Shown piece after piece: positions 32,333 through 43,652 of a stretch of 64,000 nucleotides of DNA. This DNA is from Pictodentalium vernedei. Lineage: Eukaryota > Mollusca > Scaphopoda > Dentaliida > Dentaliidae. The notes beneath the pieces were generated by a model. It made no database searches. It was given only the letters and a program-made list of their open reading frames with translations, and was not told the DNA's origin. Made by a program: the position numbers and the translations under genes. The stretch spans positions 144,874,344-144,938,343 of the forward strand of contig CM062296.1 in the NCBI GenBank assembly GCA_031216915.1, read 5' to 3'. The number at the start of each line of letters is the position of its first letter. Positions within the stretch are counted from its first letter, which is position 1.

Positions 32333-32565
32333 TGAACCCCAGAGGCCGCTTTTCCGGACCAGTATCATGATACTTCATAATTTCATTAAGTAGGTTGACT
32401 TTTGAGTGAAGGTGTGATGTAGACCAATCAATATTTTCAACGTGCAGCCCCATGGCTGCACGTTGAAAATATTAATTGGTCAACCCCCCAGATAAAGAAT
32501 ATGGACTCTTCCCGTTGCTGCCATTGAACTGATATGGAAGATACCATTAGTGCTCAAAGGGTTAA
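32333..32565 (+). mobile_element. Pal-C foldback element
   Basis: TTAACCCTTTGAACCCC to CTCAAAGGGTTAA, TTAA-flanked. The central hairpin TAGACCAATCAATATTTTC...GTGCAGCC pairs with its inverse around CATG. Confidence 0.88.
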
Positions 32566-32845
32566 GGTCGGCAAAGGATTGTATTTTAAGCTTTTAGGTT
32601 GTATAACGGAGCCCGACTATAATTGTCCAGAGAAATACAGAATCGTTTAATTATTTAACGTGACCTCCAACAAATTGAAGACAGGTGCAACTGAGGGTGA
32701 AATTGCGACTTTGAAGTCCGAACATTTTTTTTCGAATATGGAGTGCAAAAAAGTCGGATGTCCCAGAGGCGGGCTGGCCATATGGTCTACCGGGAAATGC
32801 CCCGGTGCCCCCCCCCCCCCCCCCCCCGTGTACCTATATCAAGCC

Positions 32846-33198
32846 TTATTATTTATTGGCGTTTAAGGTCACATACTTATGCGCAGTGGCTAATCGTGAC
32901 CGTGACAGTTTTACGGGTGGAGGAAGCCGGAGTACCCGGAGAGAACCACTCAGCGGCGACGAGCAACTGTCAGCTCCTCAACATACTAACTTACTCTGTT
33001 CAAGCTCCGCTCAAGCAGGGTTACAGCGGTTGAAGACATGTGGACCATCGACGTGCAGTACGCCTTAGTACACTGCGTCACCGTGCCCCATGTGGGCAAC
33101 CGGGATAAAGTGCCTTGCCCAAGGACACAACGTGGGTCGTCCCGGACGGGGATCGAACTCGGGACCTCTAGCATAGAAGTCCAACAGTCTACCACTGT
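32846..33198 (-). mobile_element. SINE-A, tRNA head variant ii, head truncated
   Basis: The minus strand carries ACTGTTGGACTTCTATGC, GAGTTCGATCCCC and GGGACGACCCACGTTGTG, then the shared body and the tail AAGTATGTGACCTTAAACGC. Confidence 0.87.
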
Positions 33199-34200
33199 AA
33201 AGTACTTGGGTGAGTGACTTGATATTAGGTGTGCAAGTTTATCCTTTTGCTGAAAACCCAGAGTGAAATGCTGGTGTCATGCGAAATTTTATTGCCAGAG
33301 TCGTTCGCCTTGAAATTAATTCATGAATAACTTACAGGGTACTCAATGGAATGACTTCATATTTGGTGTGTATTGATGTCGACCCACAGTACAAGGCAGA
33401 TGTTGTGCAGTGTATTATTGCAGGAGTTATTGCATTTTATGGACTTTGATTTTGTCTGTCCCAAAATTCTATCATGAATAACATGAATAACTTGTTTAAC
33501 GGTACATCCATGGTGTATTCAACTCCTCCCACAATTTCTAATGTAGAGAGTTGAAACTTTAGGATCAAGCCAGAAAATAAGCAGACTGTCATCTGCAAAA
33601 TGAGGTCCCCAGAGGGTAAGTATCACAAAATTTACCTTCTGTGAACCTCAGTCTGAATCAGGTTCTCAAAACTGAACGAAAAAAAGGTACCCAGAGGATA
33701 AGTTGGCCCACTGTATGGGATAGCATCATCAAATTCACCCTCAGGGAACCTCATTCTGCAAATGAGACAACTTATTTTCAGGCCTGTTTAGGATATGGTT
33801 ACACTTATCTTGCAGATGCGCAGCATATATAACGTGTGCAGAAAAATATTTTTTTCACAGAATTCGAGGCGGGGGTACCTTTTTGTACACTTAATAATTC
33901 TTATGATATATGCCACAATGGTCTGTAATCTGTCACAGGTCTGTCATCCTTCAGCGTCACACAGTGATAAATGTTTCAATTCTGTAATGTTATCCATGGT
34001 ATTGCAGGCAGGAGTATGTGCCACCCTCGACTTTGCTCTAGTTTATATATTACTCAAAATGTCTCTTAAATTTTGACACAAGGTTTGAATAGTGTGATTT
34101 GTCTCCCTTTTCCCCGTATTTTTCAAACACAGGCAAACACTGTGGACTATTTGTTGTGATTTTTTTCTGCAAACATTTTAAGCCCTCAGGGACGCCGAAA
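33199..34200. other. Unassigned stretch with weak internal duplication
   Basis: 33601-33660 and 33691-33770 share GGT(C/A)CCCAGAGG, then AAATTCACC/AAATTTACC and GAACCTCA. Around 33310 and 33480 ATGAATAAC recurs. It is likely an old ~170-bp tandem-repeat element. Confidence 0.4.
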
Positions 34201-34337
34201 CCACCCGAGGACAAGGGGCGGGGATACCAAAAAGGACATTTGACTCCGGGAATGATTTAAGACCGGGAATGATTTAAGACCGGGAGTTTGCAAGGTATCG
34301 TAAATTGTAATGTGACACTCAATACAGTATTCGTGTC

Positions 34338-34411
34338 ATATCTCCAACCTTGGGTGGAACAGGGTGCTAATGCATTGCAGATGGCACCTTGTTCCACTCA
34401 AGGGACGATAT
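34338..34411. mobile_element. GTCCC hairpin MITE, copy 3
   Basis: Ends ATATCTCCAACCTTGGGTGG and CCACTCAAGGGACGATAT. The left end is more diverged than in other copies. Confidence 0.7.
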
Positions 34412-34620
34412 GTATATATAAAGCTTTGGAACTCATCCCGCCGATTGTATAGCTTCTTTGTTTGATGATTATCGACAAGACTCCTCCATTATACCTGATA
34501 CCCCCCCCCCCCCCCAACCCTCTTGGCATTGGCATACGTATATAAAGTGCCTTAGAAACGAATACTCGATGGGTTCCCAGTTACAGTTCTCGGAGAGTAA
34601 AGTCTTTTCCACTATTTTTT
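34406..34620 (+). repeat. Dispersed repeat family E, copy
   Basis: Contains AAAGCTTTGGAACTCATCCC, GATGATTATCGAC, a C-run, GAATACTCGA and AAAGTCTTTTCCACTA, collinear with 22650-22890, and like that copy preceded by a GTCCC hairpin. Confidence 0.7.
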
Positions 34621-34773
34621 GCCTTAAAAAGAAAGCTCATGACACCTCATTTGAAAGATCAAAACACTCTTTCCTACGAGTGGTCATAAGCAAAATTTTG
34701 GTTGACAAAAATGAAATTAAAAATTTTTATGACCAGTTTTGTGAAAAGACATGGGCGTGTTTTTATACACCCT

Positions 34774-35024
34774 TTAACCCTTTACCTAACGTAACGGCCA
34801 AAACCGGCCAGCGTTATTCTCAAAAATCGCTGATTAATTTTCATTATTTTTTCATTTTTTGTCTCTAAAACATAGGTTATGACCCCTCATTGGAACGAGC
34901 TCGACGAGCTCGTTCCAATGAGGGGTCATAACCTATGTTTTTGAGACAAAAAATGAAAAAAGTTAGTTATTCAAGAATTTTGATTGCAAGTGTCGTCTGC
35001 TTTTCATGTTAGGTAAAGGGTTAA
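34774..35024 (-). mobile_element. Pal-A foldback element, reversed
   Basis: A 251-bp complete copy, TTAACCCTTTACCTAACG to GGTAAAGGGTTAA, reversed relative to the 5352 copy. The hairpin is perfect over GGTTATGACCCCTCATTGG. Confidence 0.93.
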
Positions 35025-35035
35025 AACAACGGGAG

Positions 35036-36195
35036 TATTATTTTACGCCCGTTGAAAAACGTGATGTATTATGCGATTGGTTTGTCTCTTCGTCCATCCG
35101 TCTGTCCGTCCGTCCATCCGTCTGTCCGTCCATAAACTTCTTTTTGTCCGGACGTTTTCTCAGTCGTCGTTCAGCCGATCTTTTCCAAACTTCGCATGAT
35201 TAATAACCAGTGTAGGAGCACCTGCACCTGCGATTTTGATGGAGATCGAATTGACCCTTCCAAAGTTACAGCCGTATGGACTTTGAATTCTCACTGCCCT
35301 CTGAAGTTTGTAAACTTTTTTTGTCCGGTGTTTTCCTCAGTCGTTTTTTTAATCGATCTTCTCTAAACTTGGCATGAATAATAACCGCAATATGAACCTG
35401 TGCTTTGGACGCTCATCCGATTAACTCTTTCAAAGATATGACCAGGTCGATTTGGATTTTTCACTGCTCTGACGGAAGAAAAATTACTGGTAAGCATGTT
35501 TTTGTCCTGTGGTTTTCTCAGTTGTGTTTTAACCGATTATCTCCAAACATTGCACCTCTAATAACCACAATAGGAACCTGTGCGCCAGCTCTTTGAATGA
35601 TCATCCAATGAATCCGTTCCGAGTAATGGCCAGGTGGACTTTCGTCCGTAAACTTTTTTTGTCCATATGTTTTCAGTAGTTTTCCAATCGATCTTTTCCA
35701 AAGTTGGCACGACTAATAATCCCAGTAGGAACCTGTGCACATGCGAATATTTGAGGGTGGTCGGGTTAACCTTTCCAAAGTTATGATCCTATTTTCATTA
35801 CTCTCTAAAGTCCATATTTTCCGGACATTTTCTCAGTCGCCTTTAAATCCATCTTTTCCAAACATGGCATGAATATTAACCACAAAGGGAACCCGTGTAC
35901 CTGTGATTTTGAGGGTTATCGGATTAAAGTTTTTGCCCTATGGAGTTTGAATTTCCATTGCTCTCTGAAGTTCGTAAACGTTTTTTTGTCCGGTGGTTTT
36001 CTGTCGTTTTTCAACCTATCATCTTCTCCAAACCTGGTATGAATAATAACCGTAATATGAACCTGTGTACATGCGCTCTGGATGCTCATCCGAGTAACCC
36101 TTTCAAAGTTATGGCCAGGTCGAATTGGATTTTTCACTGCTCTTGGACGGAAAATTGCTACAACTCAGATCGCTCAACGGGCATATTTAGGAACA
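35036..36195 (+). mobile_element. Tandem-repeat element with six ~160-185-bp units
   Basis: Starts near an ACGCCCGTTGAAAAACG stretch with CGTCC/TGTCCG repeats and ends with GATCGCTCAACGGGC. Units begin near 35143, 35319, 35501, 35658, 35812 and 35985, with TTTTGTCCGG, CGATCTTCTCCAAAC, GGCATGAATAATAACC and AACCTGTGC. GCCCGTTGA/TCAACGGGC are inverted terminal motifs. Confidence 0.7.
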
Positions 36196-36199
36196 CAGA

Positions 36200-36770
36200 G
36201 CGTTCCGCTTGTTATCCTTATGTTTGGCAATGGGTTAATTTGAACTTATATTATTAAATATGTATATATTATAAATTAAATTTTTCAGTGCCTTCGTTTC
36301 GTTCGGTAATCTCAATAGCTCAAGTCTGTATGGGCTCAGGGTCAGTAGAACTAAGGTAACCGCTAAATTCAATGCTCGAAGAGCGAATCTGAGGCCGTTT
36401 TAGCGTCTGTAGGCCTTAGGGGGCGTTGTGGGATCGTTTTGGGGCTCTGTTATATGAAACTTGCATTGGGCTAATGTTTTAGGAGGGCTAGTGAAACATT
36501 GGGGGCGGGGGCAACCTCCCCCTTCCCCGCTGCGTTACTGCCTTTAAACCTTACCGTCCACCCAAATGTTTCATTTCTGTCAACACAGGGTGAGTCAAAG
36601 ATAGCGCGCTACCATTTATTAAGTGAGGAACGCTGTTAGGGAAGCTACAACTGTCACCACAGATACATCAGGGAGCTGGTTTTGGAAACTTTTGCTCTTT
36701 CCTTCAATGCATTATTTATACGTATATATTTTAAGTTGTTTACTGGTCATCTGCCATCCATTCTAAGGAG
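36200..36770. other. Unassigned stretch
   Basis: No repeat landmark or coding frame is recognised, apart from a short GGGGGCGGGGGC tract near 36501. Confidence 0.4.
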
Positions 36771-36942
36771 GGGTCACATGATAGGTTTTGTTGCAATTTT
36801 GTGAAAAATATTTTGTCAGCTGCTCAATTTCCCCACTGGGAACCCTGGGTGATGAAGCAGTGCTTGTTTACTGTGGTAAACAAGCTTTTTACTTATAAAA
36901 TATGCGTGCGTATGCGGCCAATTCGTACGGTAAAGGGTTAAA
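36771..36942 (+). mobile_element. Pal-B right half with a SINE-B piece in it
   Basis: GGGGTCACATGATAGGTTTTG and TCAGCTGCTCAATTT are Pal-B and GGTAAAGGGTTAA is its end. Between them, 36834-36890 matches the SINE-B head hairpin CTTGTTTACTGTGGTAAACA. Confidence 0.65.
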
Positions 36943-37459
36943 GGGAACAATATCGATGGACCTATTTTACTGAAAACCACATGACCGATGGTGGTCAGGT
37001 TTTGCGGATTCCCAGCCCATAACTTGAGCTGCGACCAAAGAAGAAATTACACTTTTGGGCGTTAAATGTGCAATCAATCCCAATTTGGATGGCTCACCAC
37101 GGTCATGGGCCAAAAAAGTTGTCTAAGGGACCCTGTTGACAAAGAAATTCGAATTTCCAAATTGAAAGGAGGCGATTCGTATTTTCTTGCACAAACACTA
37201 TAATAGTTAGTCGCCGAAGGAAAATCGTTGAAGCGAACTAAAGTGAAGGAGTCGAGCAGCCCGTAGTTAGAGTTTTCTCCCTTTATTCGTTATTGCGCAG
37301 ATTGTTGTTCTGTTACGAATATTCGCGGAGTGTTTAGATCACCAACAATTTTATGCAGACTGATTGCCAGTTTTGTGACATCCGTCTTGCGTCATGAGAA
37401 TATTGAAAACCAAATACTCAGGGCCGTCGAGAGAAAATCCGGGCCCCGGGAGAGGGACA

Positions 37460-37701
37460 CTTCACCCCCATTGCCCACGCGGGGGCACGATGGCGTTGTG
37501 TACTAAGGCGTACTGCACGTCGATGGTGCACTTGTCTTCAACCATTGCTAACTCGACTTGTATGGAGTTGGTATGTTGGGGAGCTGACAGTTGCTCGCCG
37601 TTGCTCGGTGGTTCTCTCCGGGTACTCCGGCTTTCTCCACCCGTAAAACTGTCATGGTCATGATTAGCCATTCTGCAGAAATATGTGACCTTAAACACCA
37701 A

Positions 37702-37752
<51 letters not shown>
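37460..37752 (+). mobile_element. SINE-A, 5'-truncated, with (AATA)n tail
   Basis: The body runs from CACTTCACCCCCATTGCCC to the tail ATGTGACCTTAAACACCAAT and about thirteen AAAT units. It abuts a Pal-A right half. Confidence 0.87.
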
Positions 37753-37753
<1 letters not shown>

Positions 37754-37754
37754 A

Positions 37755-37847
37755 TTGAGACAAAAAATGAAGAAATAATGAAAATTAATTGGAGATTTTT
37801 GAGAATAGCGCTGGCTGGTTTTGGCCGTTACGTTGGGTAAAGGTTTA
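37755..37847 (+). mobile_element. Pal-A right half
   Basis: GAGACAAAAAATGAAG through GGAGATTTTTGAGAATAGCG to GTTGGGTAAAGGTTTAA. The left half is not present upstream of the SINE. Confidence 0.8.
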
Positions 37848-38149
37848 ACAGACAGTCAAGATTTGACAAGAAATCACTGCTAAGGTGATTTGTGTGTACT
37901 CAACAGCACTTCCTAGTAGTGGCATGCAAATGTTTTGAGATCACAAAACCTGAAATAGGCCTTTGAAGGTTATGGGTTTTTTGGAACAAGTCACAAAATT
38001 ATTGTTGATATGGTTTATGTTGGCAGAAGAATGCATTTGCTGAGCTCATTGGCATTGACATTTGTAGCGCTGAAGAAGAATGATACAAGAACAACTTATT
38101 CTGTATTTTACTGATATCAATTATTCCCATTTGGTGCTATCAGCAGATC

Positions 38150-38250
38150 TCCGTCGAGTCAGATACCGAATATCGAACCGATACCGCTGTATACCCAAGT
38201 AAAAATACCGAAACCAATACCGAACTCAAAATTCAAATATCGCCCATCTC
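38150..38250. mobile_element. Fragment of a hAT-like end (CCCATCTCTG)
   Basis: Repeated GAATATCGAACCGATACC and AAATACCGAAACCAATACCG end with AAATATCGCCCATCTCTG. This is a pattern seen at hAT-type MITE termini. No partner end is seen. Confidence 0.4.
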
Positions 38251-38253
38251 TGA

Positions 38254-38675
38254 CACTGGTAAAATAGAACCCATGATCAACGTCTGGGGTGGAAGTCCTC
38301 TAAAGTGGGCTGCATAGGTACAGTACATGGAGAGTGGATTGTAACTAAATCACCCGCGTAGTGGAGTTATCCCCCAAACTATAAATTTCAAATTTGATAC
38401 ATATGGACAAAAAAAAAAAAACACAAGCAATATTTCAGCCAATGGACCTCCGGGTTTAACCTGGAGGTCCATTGGTTGAAACTTTGCTTGTGCTTGTTAT
38501 GCTTTGCTACAAATTTGCAATTATTGCTTGGGTGGAATCTCCACTCTGTGGGTGATTTGGTGATAATACACTCTCCACGTACTGTACATAAACGATGAGC
38601 TAGACCTGACGTCATCCCTATGTTTACGATCACGAGATAGCTAACTTTAGATGCTGATAAATAAAATCTTATCAG
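38254..38675 (+). mobile_element. SINE-B copy split by a TA-type MITE
   Basis: Left part 38254-38320 has GGGGTGGAAGTCCTCTAAAG; right part 38585-38675 has CATAAACGATGAG and TGATAAATAAAATC-type tail. The MITE at 38321-38584 sits between them at a duplicated TA. Confidence 0.7.
38321..38584. mobile_element. Tc1/mariner-type MITE in SINE-B
   Basis: Ends CAGTACATGGAGAGTGGATT and ACACTCTCCACGTACTG, each next to TA (38319-38320, 38585-38586). The interior palindrome CCAATGGACCTCCGGG / CTGGAGGTCCATTGG is shared with the MITE at 8937. Confidence 0.85.
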
Positions 38676-38689
38676 TCGAGACATGACCC

Positions 38690-39590
38690 ATGCATAGTCG
38701 GGAAAAATCAGCCCCCCCCCCCCATACAAACCCATGCAATCGGTATTGCTTTCGGGACGACCCTGGCTTAAATATAGTGTGTTACGAGAGAATTTCTATG
38801 ATGCCAACTGCAACTATAATTATCCGTCTCATGGGGTGGGGCAACTGAAATCAATTGCATAAATATACATGCAGTTGCTTTCTTCATGGACTTTCATGTA
38901 AAGGATGGGGTTGGCGATCCCCCAACTCTGGTTCAGCCGTTGCCTCTTATTAAATTCTCATTAGGCTGTACAAAATAAATTGATTCTCAGGCAATTTTTT
39001 TTTCAAATCAGTGTGGGAGGGAGGGTGGGTTTTATTTTATTTTTCTTTTGCAAAAAAAGGTGAGCAAACATGGAGAGGATTTCGGCTGTTTTTTACATAC
39101 AGAAATATAGAAAGTGCATCTTTATATAAATTAATTTATTTTTAATTTGAAAAATAAAACATCTCTCTAAAAACAAACTGTAGGTACTGCAATTCAAAGG
39201 CTTCATATTCTTTCGATGCTCTTCATATCATCTTTGAAGTAAAAGTATTTAATCTGGGGATTCACCTCGTTACAATTTATGCCTATACACTCAGGGGGAG
39301 GCCACCAAAAATTTGCAAGACGTAACGTGGGGGTGGATGGGTCTCTTGAGTGCGCCAAAAATGTGCATTTCCAACTTGTGCAATTTTTTTAATTTTTTAA
39401 AAAATATATCAATATATCAGCTAATATATACCATCATTTGTGTTTCAAACCTTAAAGATGATGTTGTACATCACACTCTTAACATAAATACAACAACTGG
39501 AGGCTTTATATGTGACAAGCCTGATAATGAACAGCTTGTCATTTGTAGATTGAGGCCCACAGCAGCCCACAGACGTTTAAATTGGTGGTA
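38690..39590. other. Unassigned stretch
   Basis: Holds a C-run (about 38712-38723) and AT-rich sequence. No gene is recognised. Confidence 0.4.
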
Positions 39591-39595
39591 CCAGT

Positions 39596-39844
39596 TTAAC
39601 TCTTTACCTGACATGAAAAGCAGACGACATTTGTCAAAAAATGATTGAATAACTAATTTTTTCATTTTTTGTCTCAAAAACATAGGTTATGACCCCTCAT
39701 TGGAACGAGCTCGAGGAGCTCGTTCCAATGGGGGGTCATAACCTATGTTTTTGAGACAAAAAATGAAAAAATAATAAAAATTAATTGGCGATTTTTGAGA
39801 ATAGCGCTGGCCGGTTTTGGCCGTTACGTTGGGTAAAGGGTTAA
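39596..39844 (+). mobile_element. Pal-A foldback element
   Basis: Complete 249-bp copy with TTAA ends and a hairpin perfect except for one G in the right arm. The apex is GAGCTCGAGGAGCTC. Confidence 0.93.
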
Positions 39845-40555
39845 GAACATTATGAAAACCACCTAAAGACTGCTGTGCCTACTAAGTTTATAAGCTTATT
39901 TTGGATTTTAATGGGGAGAGTGGGTGGGGGAGGGGGTGTCTGAGAACGGTAGTAGAAAATTTGCACGTAGTGGGTGGGTGGGTGGGTGTAAAAAGGAGCC
40001 GAATAAAAAATAGGACGTCACGTCTTGCAAATTTTTAGTGCACCCCCCCCCCCCCCCGATACACTCTCCCATAAATTGTAACAAAGCAAACATATTGGAG
40101 ACGCAGCTAAATAAATATGTATCAATCAAAAAATGTAAAAAGTTTCGGTTCTCCCTGAGTTTGTGCTAATATTGGAACTGAAAGGCAATAAAAATGTCCA
40201 GTGGTGGGGGTGGGGGGGGGGGGGGGTCAAATTCAATGAGGGATTGCATGACAATCAAAACACCATTTTTTTAGCCTTACGGATCAAGCTGATATCTTTT
40301 CTGTCGGTTCCGTTTTTGCTATCGAAATTTAAAAATGAGTAGTTTTATGACCAGTTTTCTCGCAGTGCATATTATTATCCATGAGATGGAGATGATTAAT
40401 TCGAGTTTTCTCCCTTCGTTCGCTTAATTCTTGGAGTGAATAGATGCGTAAAACTATGAGCAATGACTGTTTGGACCGTATTGATTAATACACTCGGATA
40501 AGTGCGTCATGATACTATTGCGTTCTTCAAATATAGATACGCTGTGGGACTTGGT
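39845..40555. other. Unassigned stretch with GGGT repeats and C/G runs
   Basis: GGGT repeats at 39970-39985, a C-run near 40044-40057 and a G-run near 40204-40226. CCCATAAATTGTAACAAAGC (40068) resembles an arm of the foldback at 50919. Confidence 0.4.
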
Positions 40556-40807
40556 TTAACCCTTTACCTAACATGAAAAGCAGACGACACTTGCAAAAAA
40601 AATTCTTGAATAACTAATTTTTTTCATTTTTTGTCTCAAAAACATAGGTTATGACCTCTCGTTGGAACGAGCTCGACGAGCTCGTTCCAACGAGGGGTCA
40701 TAACCTATGTTTTTCAGACAAAAAATGAAAATATTTTGAAAATTAATTGGCGATTTTTTGAGAATAGCGCTGGCCGGTTTTGGCCGTTACGTTGGGTAAA
40801 GGGTTAA
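40556..40807 (+). mobile_element. Pal-A foldback element
   Basis: Complete 252-bp copy with TTAA ends. The arms carry CTCGTTGG and CCAACGAG in place of CTCATTGG and CCAATGAG, so pairing is kept. Confidence 0.93.
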
Positions 40808-41325
40808 AGATTTTGTAAAAAAAGTATCAATTTCGTGCAGCACAATCCTAGAATTAATAAATAAATTCCTCATATCAAATATGTTCAAATCCTACGCCCT
40901 TCATCTTTTTTTCAAGAGGGATTTCGCTGTTAATTTTCACCTACAAACTGATCAATAAATTATTCATAATTGGACCTACTATACGCAATCATTGTGTCAT
41001 GATAATTATAATGATCAGTCGATACTTCTGAAAACGGCACAATTACAGGACATGATTAATTATTACTTCTATATTTTTTTCGTTCGTTTATTGAATCAGG
41101 ATCTTTGTAATCTTGAGGCTATTGTTGTGGTGGTGGGGTGGGGGTGGGTGTGTGGGTGGGTGGGTGGTCTGTGACCTGATGTAGAAAATTAACACTTTTC
41201 GCTTCAAACGTTCTTGTTGACCCTTTATATCAAACTTGATAGATTTATCTGATCAGCGCTTCACACAAAGTATCATTCAAATTTTTTATCTTTTCATCTT
41301 TTGCCTTCTTAACATAATTTTCTCG

Positions 41326-41690
41326 GGAGCGCGGGGTGGCTCAGTCGTAGTCTGTTGGACTTCTATGCTAGAGGTCCCGAGTTCAATCCCCGTGCGGGAC
41401 GACCCGCGTTGTGTCCTTAGGCAAGGCAGTTTATCCCGGTTGCCTACTACGTGTTCTAAGGCGTACTACACGTCGATGGTGCACATGTCTTCAACCGCTG
41501 TAACCCTGCTTGAGCGGAGCTTGAACAGAGTTAGAATGTTAAGGAGCTGACAGTTACTCGCCGTTTCTCGGTGGTTCTCTCCGGGTATTTCAGCTTCCCC
41601 CACCCGTAAACTCCACGACACGAGGTGATCCGTGATCCTGGCTGTCGAAAGTGTCATTAACACCCAATGAATAAATATACTGAATATCCT
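41326..41690 (+). mobile_element. SINE-A with tRNA-type head (variant ii), full length
   Basis: Head GGGAGCGCGGGGTGGCTCAG, CTGTTGGACTTCTATGC and GAGTTCAATCCCC, then GCGTTGTGTCCTTAGGCAAG, the shared body and GTGTCATTAACACCCAATG as tail. Confidence 0.9.
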
Positions 41691-41989
41691 GGTGAGGGGC
41701 GTTACCAACGGGAATGCAGCCCCACCCCAGTATTTTTTCCAGTTATGCCATTTCAGTCTGGAGTTAGTCTGATAGATAAAAATACTGCTGATTATCATGA
41801 ATTTTCCTACGATATCAAATTTGATACTTGAACTTTTTCCACATGCACAAACAGTCGGCCCCATGGTTCTCGATTCGGACTGTTGGATTCCCAGCATTAA
41901 TACGGAGTAGGCCCATGGCATTTGTTAACTATAGTCGGGAAGCCCATGTAGGGGCCTACGCGCCAATGCTTCTATGTGTGCTTAACATG

Positions 41990-42183
41990 GAGTGCGGTGG
42001 CTCAGCAGGTAGAGATCCAGGGTGCAAGCCGAGAGGTCGATTCGAATCCCACCTGCGGCAACCGCGTTGTGTCCATGGGCAAGGTACTTAATCCCCATTG
42101 CTCACGTGGGGCACAGTGGCACTAAAACGTACTCCACGTCGATGGCGCACTTGTCTTCAACCAACGCTAACCCTACTTGTGTT
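41990..42183 (+). mobile_element. SINE-A, tRNA head variant i, interrupted
   Basis: Head GGAGTGCGGTGGCTCAGCAG and GATTCGAATCCCACC, with the body to ACCCTACTTGTGTT, where a 289-bp element is inserted. The 3' part is not clearly recognisable beyond 42482. Confidence 0.82.
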
Positions 42184-42472
42184 GATCGCTGCCGAGCTGT
42201 TGGATTAAATTATTAACGAGCCTCTCTTCAGATTTTTGGGTCTTTGTATCGTCTGCTCGTCCACTACCATTTTTTCCTTCACGCAAAAATTTTTGCACAC
42301 CGGGTTGAAGGGTTCAGTAATAATTTAATCCAACAGCTCGGCAGAGAGAGCTGTTGGATTAAATTATTACCGAGCCTCGCTTCAGATTTTTTGCTCTTCG
42401 TATCGTCTGCTCGTCCACTACCATTTTTTGGCAAAAATTTATGCACACCGGATTGAAAGGGTTGTTTAAGCT
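42184..42472. mobile_element. 289-bp insert with direct and inverted copies of one motif
   Basis: Flanked by the 10-bp repeat TACTTGTGTT (42174-42183 and 42473-42482). It contains GAGCTGTTGGATTAAATTAT as a direct copy at 42191 and 42349 and inverted at 42317-42342. Two parallel ~115-bp halves share TCGTCTGCTCGTCCACTACC. Family unknown. Confidence 0.7.
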
Positions 42473-42482
42473 TACTTGTGTT

Positions 42483-43404
42483 ACAAGGATTGGAGAGCAA
42501 GTTGTGCAGCTTATATTAACGCCTCTCCTTGTCCCAATTGCGTAGATGTGTGGGATGACCTTCGTATAAAGGCAACTTCGTGGCCTCGCTCGTCTCGAAT
42601 ACTATGAAGGAGTGTATCACTCTCCGCACAGAGGACGGAGTGTATCACTCTCCGCACAGAGGACAGACATTTTACAGACATTTTACGTCACCATTCGTTT
42701 GGACGATACGCTGTGACAGCATCAACCCCACAATTGAATTAAATTGTTGCTGACAGAAAGGGTTAGAGGTTAATAATCAAGGCGAATGTACTGAACTGTC
42801 TGATGAGATGTAGATTGATCTCATCATATATTCTTTTTGTAAACGTTCTCACGTGAAGGTTTATTAAAATTTATTATTCCCAAAATTAATTCATCGAGTT
42901 ACCCACATTAGAGCGTATCAGTTATAAGACAAGGTCATTTTTAACATATTGCAATGCGCAGTTGAAGTTGGGACGGGTGATGTCTTAACATATATATATA
43001 GTCCATGTTGGCAGCCAATGGCAGGGTCATCGGCACTAGAGCCGAGGAGGAGGAGGGGGGGGGGGGGGGGTGCAGCTAAGGGGGCAAACGCCTCGGTAAT
43101 TTTGGAGTTTTAAAAAGCTGAAAGTAGTGGGAAGGCTTTTGCTACGGGTTTCCGACGCTGGTGGAGGTGGCAAGAGTACGTAGTTGCATCACTGGCTAGG
43201 TTCCATTCATATAAAAAAAACTCCACTTGTTCCAGTTTGTTGGCTTTCCACCGGTTTTTCCTGCATCGTGGTGGTCACGATTTTCTTTGGAGAAAAACAC
43301 GTAGCATACACACAGAAATACAGGTACTAAATTACCCAAATTGTAAGGAAATAATTGAGTGGATATTGTCAACAAAATGCAGAAGTATGCTTCTTAGCAT
43401 TAAT
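42483..43404. other. Unassigned stretch with a 28-bp tandem duplication
   Basis: 42609-42636 and 42637-42664 are exact copies starting GGAGTGTATCACTC. AGACATTTTAC is also doubled at 42665-42686. A G-run lies near 43056-43070. No gene was found. Confidence 0.5.
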
Positions 43405-43652
43405 TTAAAACCCTTTACCCAACGTAACGGCCAAAACCGGCCAGCGCTATTCTCAAAAATCGCCAATTAATTTTCACTATTTCTTTCATTTTTTGTCTCA
43501 AAAACATTGACCCCTCGTTGGAACGTGCTCGTCGAGCTCGTTCCAACGAGGGGTCATAACCTATGTTTTTGAGACAAAAAATGAAAAAAATTAGTTATTC
43601 AAGAATTATTTTTGCAAGTGTCGTCTGCTTTTCATGTTAGGTAAAGGGTTAA
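43405..43652 (-). mobile_element. Pal-A foldback element, reversed
   Basis: CCCTTTACCCAACGTAACGG to GGTAAAGGGTTAA. The left hairpin arm has lost eleven bases (TAGGTTATGAC region) but keeps CTCGTTGGAACG, paired with CGTTCCAACGAG on the right. Confidence 0.9.

Noticed and set aside
41326-41400. A tRNA gene
   Set aside because: A and B boxes are clear, but no complete acceptor pairing is seen and the sequence runs straight into the SINE body. All tRNA-like heads here are treated as SINE or LTR parts.
41466-41921. Longest open frame (151 codons, minus strand) as a gene
   Set aside because: Its C-terminal third is read through the SINE-A body and no domain is recognisable.
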